Of a stretch of DNA of 64,000 nucleotides, positions 18,370 through 26,845 are shown one piece after another (position 1 is the stretch's first letter; each line of letters begins with the position of its first letter). The DNA comes from BRH-c54 sp965284565. Its GTDB lineage: Bacteria; Bacteroidota; Bacteroidia; Flavobacteriales_E; Vicingaceae. The position numbers and the translations under genes are program-made. The stretch is taken from assembly GCA_965284565.1 (NCBI GenBank), contig OZ260100.1, forward strand, positions 3,286,001 through 3,350,000, written 5' to 3'. Under the pieces are notes generated by a model. The model searched no databases, was not told the origin of the DNA, and saw nothing but the letters and a program-made list of their open reading frames with translations.

Positions 18370-19545
18370 TTATTTATTACTTTTATTTAACTCAATCAAT
18401 TGTTCAATTAATTTTTGTTGTTCCTCTATCAATTTTTGTTGATTTTCTGCTACTTCATTTTGTTTATCCAATTGCTTTTGTTGAGCGATAGTGTAAAGTG
18501 TTAACTCTTCAATCTTTTGTAGTAAAATAGCGTCCATTTCTGCTATGTTAATTCCTTTTTCTGCTACTTCTTCAGCTGATGGTACATTAGGTAAATGACT
18601 ATGTTGATTAATATATTCTTCTACCTGAGCTAGGGTGTTTAATTCGTAAGAGGTGCTAAAAACAAAATCAGGCCATGTTGAGGAAAAACTAACTTCTACT
18701 TCTTCGGCACTTATTTTACCTGCTACGGCAAGCAAAGAACCGTTTGTTTTTGTTGTACCTATGCTCATGGTATCAGAAAAATGAGACATTCCGTTTACAT
18801 CAAATGTTCTTATTGGACTGCTAGTGGCTATCCCTACTTTTCCGAATGTTCCTACTCCTGTTGATGGTCCTACAAAAAGTGTTGCAGTATCGCTATTGAA
18901 CCCTACGATTAAGGAATTAGTGGTGTTGTTATCTAATTTTGTTGTTGAATTTATTCCTCTACCTATTGTCATTGAATTAGCAATAGATGTACTGACATAA
19001 TCTCCAATTGAATATGAATTATTTGCATTTGCTGTTGAGTAACTACCTATTGAAAAAGCATAATCTCCCGAACCACCTGAATAATATCCAAAAGCATAAG
19101 CATTAGCTCCTGTAACGACTGATTGTCTTCCTATAGAATAAGAGTGAGTACCTTCTGCTCTGGAATACGATCCAAAAGAATATCCTTCATACCCTGTAGC
19201 TCTTGATCGATTTCCTATAGCAAAAGATACGTATCCGTTTGCATACGCTTGAACTCCCATAGAAATACTATATTGTCCACCTGCTTGAGAATAGTATCCT
19301 GTTGACATACTATAATTAGCTGAAACACTATTTCCTATACCTGAAGTAAATCCATAAGTTCCAGTAACACTATTACTAACTCCTGTAGAAAATGAATAAC
19401 TTCCTGATCCTGTATTAGAATTACCTGTTGAGCTACTATTATTACTTAAAGTATTTGTCCCATTATTTATTTGAGCATTTAATTTATCACCATTTAAAAT
19501 TAAACAGCTAATAATTAGTCCTGATATATATATAATTTTTTTCAT
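18370..19545 (-). CDS. YadA-head-repeat surface/tail-fibre-like protein
   Basis: A 391-aa protein with a signal peptide (MKKIIYISGLIISCLILNGDKLNAQ). About twelve 14-residue YadA/Hep_Hag head repeats run from residue 50 to 200 (pattern S-x-SxGxxSxAxGxY). A linker and a C-terminal Bacteroidota tail domain follow (WPDFVFS, HSHLPNVPSAEEV, MDAILLQKIEELTLY), then a Gln/Glu-rich coiled coil. It should trimerise as a beta-roll stalk at the surface. Sitting between the SpvB-like and RHS genes, it may be a structural part of the RHS delivery assembly; this is inference from synteny. Confidence 0.85.
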   Translation of the reverse strand: MKKIIYISGLIISCLILNGDKLNAQINNGTNTLSNNSSSTGNSNTGSGSYSFSTGVSNSVTGTYGFTSGIGNSVSANYSMSTGYYSQAGGQYSISMGVQAYANGYVSFAIGNRSRATGYEGYSFGSYSRAEGTHSYSIGRQSVVTGANAYAFGYYSGGSGDYAFSIGSYSTANANNSYSIGDYVSTSIANSMTIGRGINSTTKLDNNTTNSLIVGFNSDTATLFVGPSTGVGTFGKVGIATSSPIRTFDVNGMSHFSDTMSIGTTKTNGSLLAVAGKISAEEVEVSFSSTWPDFVFSTSYELNTLAQVEEYINQHSHLPNVPSAEEVAEKGINIAEMDAILLQKIEELTLYTIAQQKQLDKQNEVAENQQKLIEEQQKLIEQLIELNKSNK

Positions 19546-19712
19546 ATGTTTGTTTTTATTATTCGTTAATTTTTATTGTTTTATTTATGTGCTCATGAAC
19601 TCACTTGCTCGTTTGTTTTTTATAGGTCATATGTAACTCCCAGAATAATCACTTTCCTTTGCTAGAAAGGTTTTTATCATGGTCATTTCATCGTTAAAAA
19701 TTTTAATTGTGC

Positions 19713-20138
19713 TTAAAAGAATAAGAAATAAGCTATAAGTTGTGTTTCACTTACAGTTCCTACTGAATTTATTAATACTTGGCTAGTATGGTGGTCTATT
19801 ATTTTATTTCCCGACTGAACAGTTGCTATAATAACTTCTCCACCTACTTTTATTTGAGTTTCGTTTCCTGCTACTACTTTTTCACCTCTTACAAATTCTG
19901 ATACATCTTTAAACTCATTGCCAACAATATTCCCTAAAGTTTCTCCTTGTGCATTTTTTATTACTCCTGATGAAGTAATTTCACCTATTTGATTGTTCAT
20001 GGCATCTGTTACTATTCCTGATGAACTAATGTTTGCTACTGTGTCTTTTTCTCCTACTACTATTTGTTGTGAAAAAACGGTTGTTGTTAGACTTAACAAC
20101 ATAATTATCAATAGCGGTTTCATAATTGTTTTACTCAT
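19713..20138 (-). CDS. small secreted repeat protein (beta-flower-like)
   Basis: A 141-aa protein with a signal peptide (MKPLLIIMLLSLTTTVFSQQ). Short repeats of about 17 residues follow: VANISSSGIVTDAMNNQIG, then EITSSGVIKNAQGETLGNI, then VGNEFKD. They resemble 5-fold beta-flower proteins seen in Bacteroidota, as I recall that family. It lies in the RHS operon between the 1443-aa and YadA-head genes and may be a periplasmic or surface accessory. Two nearby in-frame Met codons leave the exact start open. Confidence 0.6.
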   Translation of the reverse strand: MSKTIMKPLLIIMLLSLTTTVFSQQIVVGEKDTVANISSSGIVTDAMNNQIGEITSSGVIKNAQGETLGNIVGNEFKDVSEFVRGEKVVAGNETQIKVGGEVIIATVQSGNKIIDHHTSQVLINSVGTVSETQLIAYFLFF

Positions 20139-20210
20139 GGTTTTAAATTTTAGGTTATTTTTATGTTTTTTGTTATTCTCATCCTTTACCTCTGAAAGGG
20201 AAGGAGATTA

Positions 20211-23200
20211 TTATTTGTAATTATATTTAGATGTGTTTATTACTTTTTCACCATTTTGAGTTTCTTTAAATATTTTTAACTGCTTACCTGCATTATCATA
20301 TTCATAGCGTGTATAAAAATTTTCATTGTTGATAGTTGACATCACTAACCCCAATCTTTCATCATAAATATAACCTGAAAATTGTGCATCAACAGGGTGT
20401 ATTACTAAATCATCAAAATAAGCATTTCCTCCTGTTCCTGGATTTTCTAAGTAAATTCTAACATCATTATTATTTGACCCTCCAGTAGAAAGGTAGTTAG
20501 ACGGTACTTCAAATATCAAGTTTAATTGTATCCAATTTCCTATTTGAATGCCCTCAGGGCTATCTTTTCTAATGTTTTTAGTATCGCTTAGATTACCATC
20601 TAATTCAAAAACTAATCGTACATCATCAGGACTATCTTTATGCACCCATACACTCGCAATGTATGTTCTTCCCACTTGTATTCCTCTTTCAAAATCCTCT
20701 CCTGAAACAGTTATATTATCTACCACCGCTTTAAACATCCCACCAATACTAGAACTTTCTAGTTCTAACATATAAGTTCCTGTATGTGGCTTTATCGATC
20801 CAACTATTGTTTTTTGAACGCCATCACCTTTTTCTATCTCTCCATCAAAATGAATTACGCCTGTTTCTACTTCTTTAATGCTTTCAAAACTTGAAAATGC
20901 AAAACTGGTATAATTACAATTACTTATTTCAGCTATTTTAAATCTATCATCGTAGCCATATTTTATAGCAGAATAATTGTCTTTCATGTCTTTCATTTCT
21001 ACTATAAGCTCACTATTTCTACCTGCAAAAAGTGAAGTTGTAGAAAGTTTCTTCCAATTAAAATTACCGCTAGTTATTCCATTAAAAGCATACGTTTCTG
21101 TAGTTGACCAAATAGAACTTACTGATGCTGTAATATATTTATCATTAATATTATCCCAACTTCTGGTTAACAAAGAATTGCTCCAATTTGATTTAGTTCC
21201 GTCAATTCCTAATCCATTTTCATAATTATTATCAAATTCATAATTATTCTGTTTTTTATATAATCGTTCTTCTCTTACTGGTAATAAAATATTAGCATAG
21301 GAATCATCGGTGGTTTTAGCCCCCATGGCAGTGTTTGATGTATAAGCTATTTCTTTTATTTTAACACTATTTATAGTTGGCGAAATAGTTGCTACATTTG
21401 TTGGAATGCCTGTGAAATTATCTCGCCCATCATACATAACAACTGTAGTTACACCATCTTTAAAATAAGTTTGTTTTTTCAAATGAGACATGTATGTTCT
21501 TTTCCAATGAATTCTTTTATAAAAAAATGTAATCCCATATTCTACTTTTAAAAAATCATAAAAAAGTTCATCAACTCCTCCTTTTGCATCTTCGTATTCA
21601 AAGTTTGTTTTATCTACACTAACTCCATTTTTATCAAAATTTGTGACAGAATTTACTCTGCCATATAAGGAGTTGTCATCTTTAACAGTAAAGACAGAAT
21701 AATTGACTTTGTAGTCATAAATAGGCAATGACCCTTCATAATAATATTCTTTTGGACTAGGAACGGAAATGTTAAAAGCATCAATATTATTAAATGTATA
21801 TTCTGTACTACCTATATTAGTATTAATTTCTCCTATATACATTTTTACTTTTGTATATCCTATAGCAGTTGCAGTTGCATGTCTATCAACTTGAGCCAAA
21901 GATCTTTTTAGTGCTATTCCATCTATTCTAGCATAAATATCAGGTTCAGTAGTTGCCATACCATCTTCATAAACATAATTTAATTCATAATTTTCTGTCA
22001 AACTATTCTTTATAGCTATCGTTTTTACTCTCGTTCCTCCGCCATACACATTATCTACCTCTAAATGAACATATCCTTCTGAAAAATCAGGAGAAGAACA
22101 ACTACCTCCATTATCAAAACATCCAGCACCATTAGTTGGAACAATTTCACTAGGGGAACCAGCAGTTAATGTTCCGATAAACGAGTTAGAGTAATATGCA
22201 TAACAGGCACAACCAGAATTAGTATATGAGAGAAATACTTTTCTTCTAGTAGAAAGAGGGTAATAATAATCTATATCCTTGTTATCAATATAAATTTTAG
22301 ATACACCTACACTACTTCCGGAACCAGTAAGGTCAGCATAAGTCATTTTAAACACCCTAGTAGGCTTATAAGGCATTCCGCCTTGTCCATCATAACCAAT
22401 TGCATTATAACTATCAGATTCATAATCTATACTAATTTCTCCTTTTAAAGGAGTGGTAATTTTTTTTAATGACCAAGCATCTACTTTATCATGATCTGTA
22501 GTTAAATACCTGTTTTTAGTAGTATTATAATAATCATCTTTATAATATCCATACATATCATGAGCTTCATGATTAAAATCAGGATTATTAGTTCCATAAT
22601 CAAACAAATAGCTAGGTATAACTTGCTCATGATTTAGCTCATAAGTAGTAAGTTGGTTTAATGTTAATTTACCGCTAGCTGATGCATCTGTTGTGCTTAC
22701 ATAACTCCCATTTTTATAAATTTCTTCAGATGTACTTCCAAAAGTGACAGCAGTTTCTGAAAATGTATTGTTAATGTTATTATAAAGTTTTTGACTTAAA
22801 TGATAATCATAATCAAATTCAATCGTTTTTAATGCTTTGGTTTCTATTATAGATTGATAATAATCATAATCTTCTGTACTTAATGTATTTGATGTATTTG
22901 CAACAGATGATAAATTGGTAAAAGATGTTGATGTTACTGCTTGCGGTGTTGCGAAAATATTGTTATCTGTAATGTCTTTATTATTAAGTAACACAATTTG
23001 TTTTAAAAATAATTTTGGGGTATAAACACCGCTGCCATTAGCTATACTATGTTCATCACTCCTTACTCCTTTAATAAAAAAAGCTGTTTGAGTACTTGTT
23101 TTAATATATTCCGGATAATATAATTCTGAATTGCCTTCTGCTATTACTCCTTGATGTATATAAGAATCAGGGACTTCATTATTATATGGTGTTTTCCTTG

Positions 23201-24542
23201 TAGATAAGTTTGCGTTATAATTGTAGTAAGGAGATTTAAAATTATAATCGCTTGACCATTTAGTATAGTTTATACGTATCCAAAAACCTTTATCATCCTC
23301 ATCAGGAAAGTTATTTCCATTAGTATCTTCATATCTATAGTCTGTTATTGCAGTTAATTTCCAAGTATAAGCATACTTATTTAATTTCGAGTTTTTTGTC
23401 ACTTTACTTACTGTATTCCACTGAGTAATAAATTCTGCTGAAGTGATTTTTTCGTCTCTAGTATAAACGGGTAATGAATAATGATAAGTCATTCCGTTTG
23501 GAGTAGTTACCCTGAAAGCTCCAATTCCTTTAGGGTCATATTTTGTACTGTTATTTCTATCACTATTATTAAGAGTAACAATTTCATAATCGATAAAACC
23601 ATTTATGTGTGGACCTGCTGTTGTATAGTGATTATAAATTTGTTCATTGGTAAAATATTCAATGTAATTAGCAGCATCATATACATTCAAATCATTATTA
23701 CGATTAAACCAATCATTTCTATTACCACTTGCATCAGGATCAGGATATCGCTCATAATAAAAAGGTGAAGAACCAGTCTCAGGAGTAGTATAACTCCTCC
23801 AAAAACTATTTGTAGCGAGTCTATTGTTAACTTCTGCCATAGGCTCAGTTACAAATCTAAAAATAGGCTTTTTGGAGAAATCTCGCATCGGATCATAGCT
23901 TGCTGCGGCTGTCGTATAATATTCAGTTCTAGTTCCATTTACATAAGTACCTGGATAAGCAGGATATTCAGCATAATCCAACAAAAATGGACGCATTTCT
24001 CCACTTACTCCTGGTCCACTAACATAATAACTATCATAATCAGGAAATTGAAATGGAAATTCATCATTAGGCATATCTCGTTTTGATACATATATATCTA
24101 TTTTTTTAGTAGCTCCCGAAGGTGGTGTAGCATTATAAATATCTGCAAAATACAATGGTCCAAAATAGCTATAATTATCTGTAGTTGACCATGTTGATTG
24201 TGAGTTAGCTATTTCTTCTGTTGTGGATTGTGCATTAGTATAATCATCAGGTATTCCTTTAACAAAACGCTTTATTTCTCCTAAATTTAAATTCCATCCC
24301 AAACCTACCCAAGAGGCTTCTTCATTTACTCGTATTCCTCCTGAATAATTAATATCCAATGGAAACTTCTCACCATTTGGTCCACTCAATGTCAATAAAG
24401 GAATATTATATTTAAAATCCCCAGTAAATGGATCTACATAATTGGTTAATTGTTGTGCAGGAGATTTTGTTTGAGCATTTAACTTATTTAAATTCAAAAA
24501 CAAATAACTTGTTAAGAATACTACTATATATATTTTCATCAT
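20211..24542 (-). CDS. large SpvB/RHS-related secreted protein with CBM-like domain
   Basis: A 1443-aa protein with a signal peptide (IYIVVFLTSYLFLNLNKLNAQ). The N-terminal block at about residues 28-90 (YVDPFTGDFKYNIPLL, GIRVNEEASWVGLGWNLN) is the motif found at the start of Bacteroidota SpvB/RHS-like shell proteins. A long beta-rich middle follows, then a jelly-roll carbohydrate-binding-like domain at about 1240-1380. The YD-like sequence YTRYEYDNAGKQLKIFKE closes the protein. It is the first gene of the RHS operon, directly behind a well-formed promoter. It may form part of the shell or the surface-binding unit of the toxin system; it has no toxin tip of its own. Confidence 0.8.
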   Translation of the reverse strand: MMKIYIVVFLTSYLFLNLNKLNAQTKSPAQQLTNYVDPFTGDFKYNIPLLTLSGPNGEKFPLDINYSGGIRVNEEASWVGLGWNLNLGEIKRFVKGIPDDYTNAQSTTEEIANSQSTWSTTDNYSYFGPLYFADIYNATPPSGATKKIDIYVSKRDMPNDEFPFQFPDYDSYYVSGPGVSGEMRPFLLDYAEYPAYPGTYVNGTRTEYYTTAAASYDPMRDFSKKPIFRFVTEPMAEVNNRLATNSFWRSYTTPETGSSPFYYERYPDPDASGNRNDWFNRNNDLNVYDAANYIEYFTNEQIYNHYTTAGPHINGFIDYEIVTLNNSDRNNSTKYDPKGIGAFRVTTPNGMTYHYSLPVYTRDEKITSAEFITQWNTVSKVTKNSKLNKYAYTWKLTAITDYRYEDTNGNNFPDEDDKGFWIRINYTKWSSDYNFKSPYYNYNANLSTRKTPYNNEVPDSYIHQGVIAEGNSELYYPEYIKTSTQTAFFIKGVRSDEHSIANGSGVYTPKLFLKQIVLLNNKDITDNNIFATPQAVTSTSFTNLSSVANTSNTLSTEDYDYYQSIIETKALKTIEFDYDYHLSQKLYNNINNTFSETAVTFGSTSEEIYKNGSYVSTTDASASGKLTLNQLTTYELNHEQVIPSYLFDYGTNNPDFNHEAHDMYGYYKDDYYNTTKNRYLTTDHDKVDAWSLKKITTPLKGEISIDYESDSYNAIGYDGQGGMPYKPTRVFKMTYADLTGSGSSVGVSKIYIDNKDIDYYYPLSTRRKVFLSYTNSGCACYAYYSNSFIGTLTAGSPSEIVPTNGAGCFDNGGSCSSPDFSEGYVHLEVDNVYGGGTRVKTIAIKNSLTENYELNYVYEDGMATTEPDIYARIDGIALKRSLAQVDRHATATAIGYTKVKMYIGEINTNIGSTEYTFNNIDAFNISVPSPKEYYYEGSLPIYDYKVNYSVFTVKDDNSLYGRVNSVTNFDKNGVSVDKTNFEYEDAKGGVDELFYDFLKVEYGITFFYKRIHWKRTYMSHLKKQTYFKDGVTTVVMYDGRDNFTGIPTNVATISPTINSVKIKEIAYTSNTAMGAKTTDDSYANILLPVREERLYKKQNNYEFDNNYENGLGIDGTKSNWSNSLLTRSWDNINDKYITASVSSIWSTTETYAFNGITSGNFNWKKLSTTSLFAGRNSELIVEMKDMKDNYSAIKYGYDDRFKIAEISNCNYTSFAFSSFESIKEVETGVIHFDGEIEKGDGVQKTIVGSIKPHTGTYMLELESSSIGGMFKAVVDNITVSGEDFERGIQVGRTYIASVWVHKDSPDDVRLVFELDGNLSDTKNIRKDSPEGIQIGNWIQLNLIFEVPSNYLSTGGSNNNDVRIYLENPGTGGNAYFDDLVIHPVDAQFSGYIYDERLGLVMSTINNENFYTRYEYDNAGKQLKIFKETQNGEKVINTSKYNYK

Positions 24543-24563
24543 TAAAATTTATGTAACAACAAT

Positions 24564-24592
24564 CAAAGTACTTACTATAATAATTTGCCAAA
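24564..24592 (-). promoter_or_regulatory. predicted promoter of the RHS operon
   Basis: On the minus strand TTTG (24592-24589), an 18-nt spacer and TACTTTG (24570-24564) give a near-consensus Bacteroidota promoter. The predicted transcript start leaves a leader of roughly 15 nt before the ATG at 24542. The -33 flank is shared with 8125-8128. Confidence 0.6.
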
Positions 24593-24641
24593 CATAAATG
24601 AAAAGATTTTAAAATCAAAAAATTGGTTCATCCATCTTACT

Positions 24642-24676
24642 AACGGTCGTTTTTGACCAACGAACGATCGTTTTTT
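24642..24676 (-). promoter_or_regulatory. paired AACGGTC/AACGATC boxes upstream of the RHS operon
   Basis: AACGGTCGTTTTT at 24642 and AACGATCGTTTTT at 24663 are 21 bp apart, 50 bp or more upstream of the -33 element. They match the pair at 8178/8199 in sequence, spacing and distance to the promoter. Confidence 0.55.
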
Positions 24677-24761
24677 TCTAATTTTTAATTTATTATTATT
24701 TTTTTTCAATCTAATTTTCATTTAAAAAAACCGATATTTTGACATCAAAACTCACATTATC

Positions 24762-25904
24762 CTAAAATAATCCCGTATTAATTTCCATCATAGGGATGTA
24801 CATAGCAATTACTATAAAACCTACAATAACGCTGATAAATAAAATCACAAAAGGTTCCAAGAGTTTTCCAAACAGTTCCGAACGGTATTCTAAATCTTTG
24901 GAATACTGCTCGTCTAAGTTTTTGAAAATAGCATCCAGCTTATTCACTTCTTCGGCTACTTTTATCAGGGCAATCATTTTCTTTGGGAAAATAGGCATCG
25001 TTCGCATGCTTTCGTTCAATAATTTTCCATGCATCAAATCATCTTCTACTTTCTCCAGAGCTTGTTGCAAAGGGTAATAATCAATCATCTTTTTTACCAA
25101 CTGAATGGAATTTAATAAGGGATTTCTGGCACTTATCAGTAAATTCATGGAGTGACAAAAACGGGTTAAATATATTTTTTGAGCCATCTCCCCTACTACC
25201 GGAATTTTAATAATAAGCGTGGAGGTAATTTTTCTGAACCAGATTTTCTTTTTATTGAGTATCACAAAAACAATTGCTCCCAGTATCAATAATACAATCA
25301 ACAAAAAATAACTACTTACGGTATCAGAAGCATCAATTACAAATTGGGTTACTCCCGGTAATTCTTTATTAAAACTTTTAAAAATGTCCTGAAACATCGG
25401 GACTAAAAATTTCAATAAAAACACCACCATTCCAAAGGCAGTAAGTAACAATACAATGGGATAGGACAACGCTCCTGATAGTTTTCTTTTTTGGTCTATT
25501 TTTCGTTTGAAAAAAGTGGCTAAATCAGTGAGTACTAAATCTACCCGAGAGCTTTCTTCGCCTACTTTTAGCGAGTAATATTCGTATTCGGTAAATTTTC
25601 CTGTATGCTGAAGTGCTTCAGAAAAACTTGCTCCGTTAATGATGTCATTTTTGATGCTTTCCAGCAGCTTTTTATCTTTGTCTTTCTCTGTTTCTTCCAC
25701 AATCAATTCCAACGCAGTTTTTATGTCTGTTCCTGCCGACAACAACAAACTGATTTCGGAATAAAATTGTTCTTTCTTTTTATCGGGATAGCTTTTGTTG
25801 AAACTAATGTCTTGATTAAGCAATTGCAATATATTGCTTTTCTGCTGCTTTTCTTTAGCTGCCGATGGAACGGTTGTATTGATATTGGATACTTTAATTG
25901 CCAT
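24762..25904 (-). CDS. GspF/PilC-type inner-membrane platform protein
   Basis: A 380-aa protein with the two repeated T2SSF helical domains (FYSEISLLLSAGTDIKTALELI near residue 47 and RFCHSMNLLISARNPLLNSIQ near 245). Three membrane segments lie at about 148-170, 198-218 and 350-375. It anchors the pseudopilus assembly ATPase in the inner membrane. The N-terminal ~45 residues are polar, as in PilC. It is the last gene of the secretion operon, 2 bp after the pseudopilin gene at 25907. Confidence 0.9.
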   Translation of the reverse strand: MAIKVSNINTTVPSAAKEKQQKSNILQLLNQDISFNKSYPDKKKEQFYSEISLLLSAGTDIKTALELIVEETEKDKDKKLLESIKNDIINGASFSEALQHTGKFTEYEYYSLKVGEESSRVDLVLTDLATFFKRKIDQKRKLSGALSYPIVLLLTAFGMVVFLLKFLVPMFQDIFKSFNKELPGVTQFVIDASDTVSSYFLLIVLLILGAIVFVILNKKKIWFRKITSTLIIKIPVVGEMAQKIYLTRFCHSMNLLISARNPLLNSIQLVKKMIDYYPLQQALEKVEDDLMHGKLLNESMRTMPIFPKKMIALIKVAEEVNKLDAIFKNLDEQYSKDLEYRSELFGKLLEPFVILFISVIVGFIVIAMYIPMMEINTGLF

Positions 25905-25906
25905 AC

Positions 25907-26437
25907 TTATTCTTCAATTTTAGCGATTGCTCCGTAATTTTTATAAAAAGAAAATTCGTTGTCTTTTACCTTCATTTTTACAAAGTCAACTACTTGTTCT
26001 TCTTTAAATTCAGCTATGGTATTGATTAATAAATTTGTTGCTGAAAAGAAAAAAGTATCGGTTTGAAAATGAATGGTTCTCAATACATAAGCATTATCGA
26101 ACTGATAGTGGATATTTCTTTCTGTTTGGTGCATCACAATGTTATAATCATTGGTTTTTATCACTTTATGGGCTAATTCAAAATCACGGCTAATGGTAGA
26201 TGAAAACTCAAAATAATCTCTGACATCAGCTTTTATGGTATTGAGTTTAATATACTGTTGGTTGACAAAAATGTAAACAGAATAAGCCGTGCTCATTACT
26301 ACTCCGGAGATAACAATGGCAACCATAATTTCTAAAAATGAAAAAGCTTTAATTTTTTGCCCGCAGATGACGCTGATTGTTTTTCTCGCAAAGACGCTAA
26401 GACGCAATTTTTTTATATTATTTATTATAAAAGTCAT
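25907..26437 (-). CDS. pseudopilin (GspJ/PilW-like)
   Basis: A 176-aa protein with the prepilin motif KIKAFSFLEIMVAIVISGVV at about residues 28-47: a basic stretch, then Phe+1 and Glu+5, then a hydrophobic helix. The residue before the cleavage point is Ala rather than the usual Gly. The first 28 residues before the motif are largely encoded by a dispersed repeat (26357-26407), so the start at 26437 gives an unusually long leader. A minor pseudopilin role is inferred from operon position and size. Confidence 0.75.
   Translation of the reverse strand: MTFIINNIKKLRLSVFARKTISVICGQKIKAFSFLEIMVAIVISGVVMSTAYSVYIFVNQQYIKLNTIKADVRDYFEFSSTISRDFELAHKVIKTNDYNIVMHQTERNIHYQFDNAYVLRTIHFQTDTFFFSATNLLINTIAEFKEEQVVDFVKMKVKDNEFSFYKNYGAIAKIEE
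26357..26407 (-). repeat. dispersed Bacteroidota-type repeat inside a pseudopilin leader
   Basis: A 51-bp sequence with the blocks TTGCGTCTTAGCGTCTTTGCG and CGTCATCTGCGGGCAA on the minus strand, a type of short sequence I recall from intergenic regions of many Bacteroidota. Here it lies within the open frame and encodes LRLSVFARKTISVICGQ. Confidence 0.55.
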
Positions 26438-26450
26438 AAATTTTCTATTT

Positions 26451-26481
26451 ACACACCCCTTACCCCTCTCAAGAGGGGATG
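26451..26481. repeat. intergenic hairpin repeat
   Basis: CCCCTCTCAAGAGGGG is a 7-bp stem with a tiny loop between two pseudopilin genes, flanked by partly repetitive ACACCCCTTAC. It looks like a short mobile or REP-like repeat. There is no T-run, so it is unlikely to be a terminator. Confidence 0.45.
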
Positions 26482-26488
26482 TGAAATG

Positions 26489-26845
26489 TTATTTTTTAAC
26501 ATCATCCATTAGTATTATTTCTTTGCTTTCAAACAATTTTTCATTGTCTTTGTAGGCTTCTATTTGCAATATTTTTAACTCACCGGATAAGGGATGTGCT
26601 ACTATCATTTTTTCAATAGTCATATTCTCAAAAGTGATGGTTTCATCTAAATACCTGCTTTCTTGCAATGTTTCATTTCTGATAAGTTTTGCTAGTGCTG
26701 CAGCTTGCTGTTTTTCCTTGGTAATTCCGGATGAAGCAATGTTGATTAGTGTAACAGATGTCAGCCCAAAAGCAATCATTACAATAACCATGGCTACCAT
26801 AGATTCTAATATGGTAAATGCTTGTATTTTTTTTAGTTTAACCAT
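26489..26845 (-). CDS. pseudopilin (GspI/PilV-like)
   Basis: A 118-aa protein with the N-terminal prepilin motif KKIQAFTILESMVAMVIVMI: Ala at -1, Phe at +1 and Glu at +5, then the hydrophobic stem. The short globular domain and an N-terminus right at the start are typical of minor pseudopilins. It overlaps the upstream gene by 13 bp in the secretion operon. It would be cleaved by the A24 peptidase at 35462. Confidence 0.8.
   Translation of the reverse strand: MVKLKKIQAFTILESMVAMVIVMIAFGLTSVTLINIASSGITKEKQQAAALAKLIRNETLQESRYLDETITFENMTIEKMIVAHPLSGELKILQIEAYKDNEKLFESKEIILMDDVKK

Noticed and set aside
19640..19680. Hairpin CCTTT/AAAGG between RHS operon genes as a terminator
   Set aside because: Short stem with no T-run in the direction of transcription.
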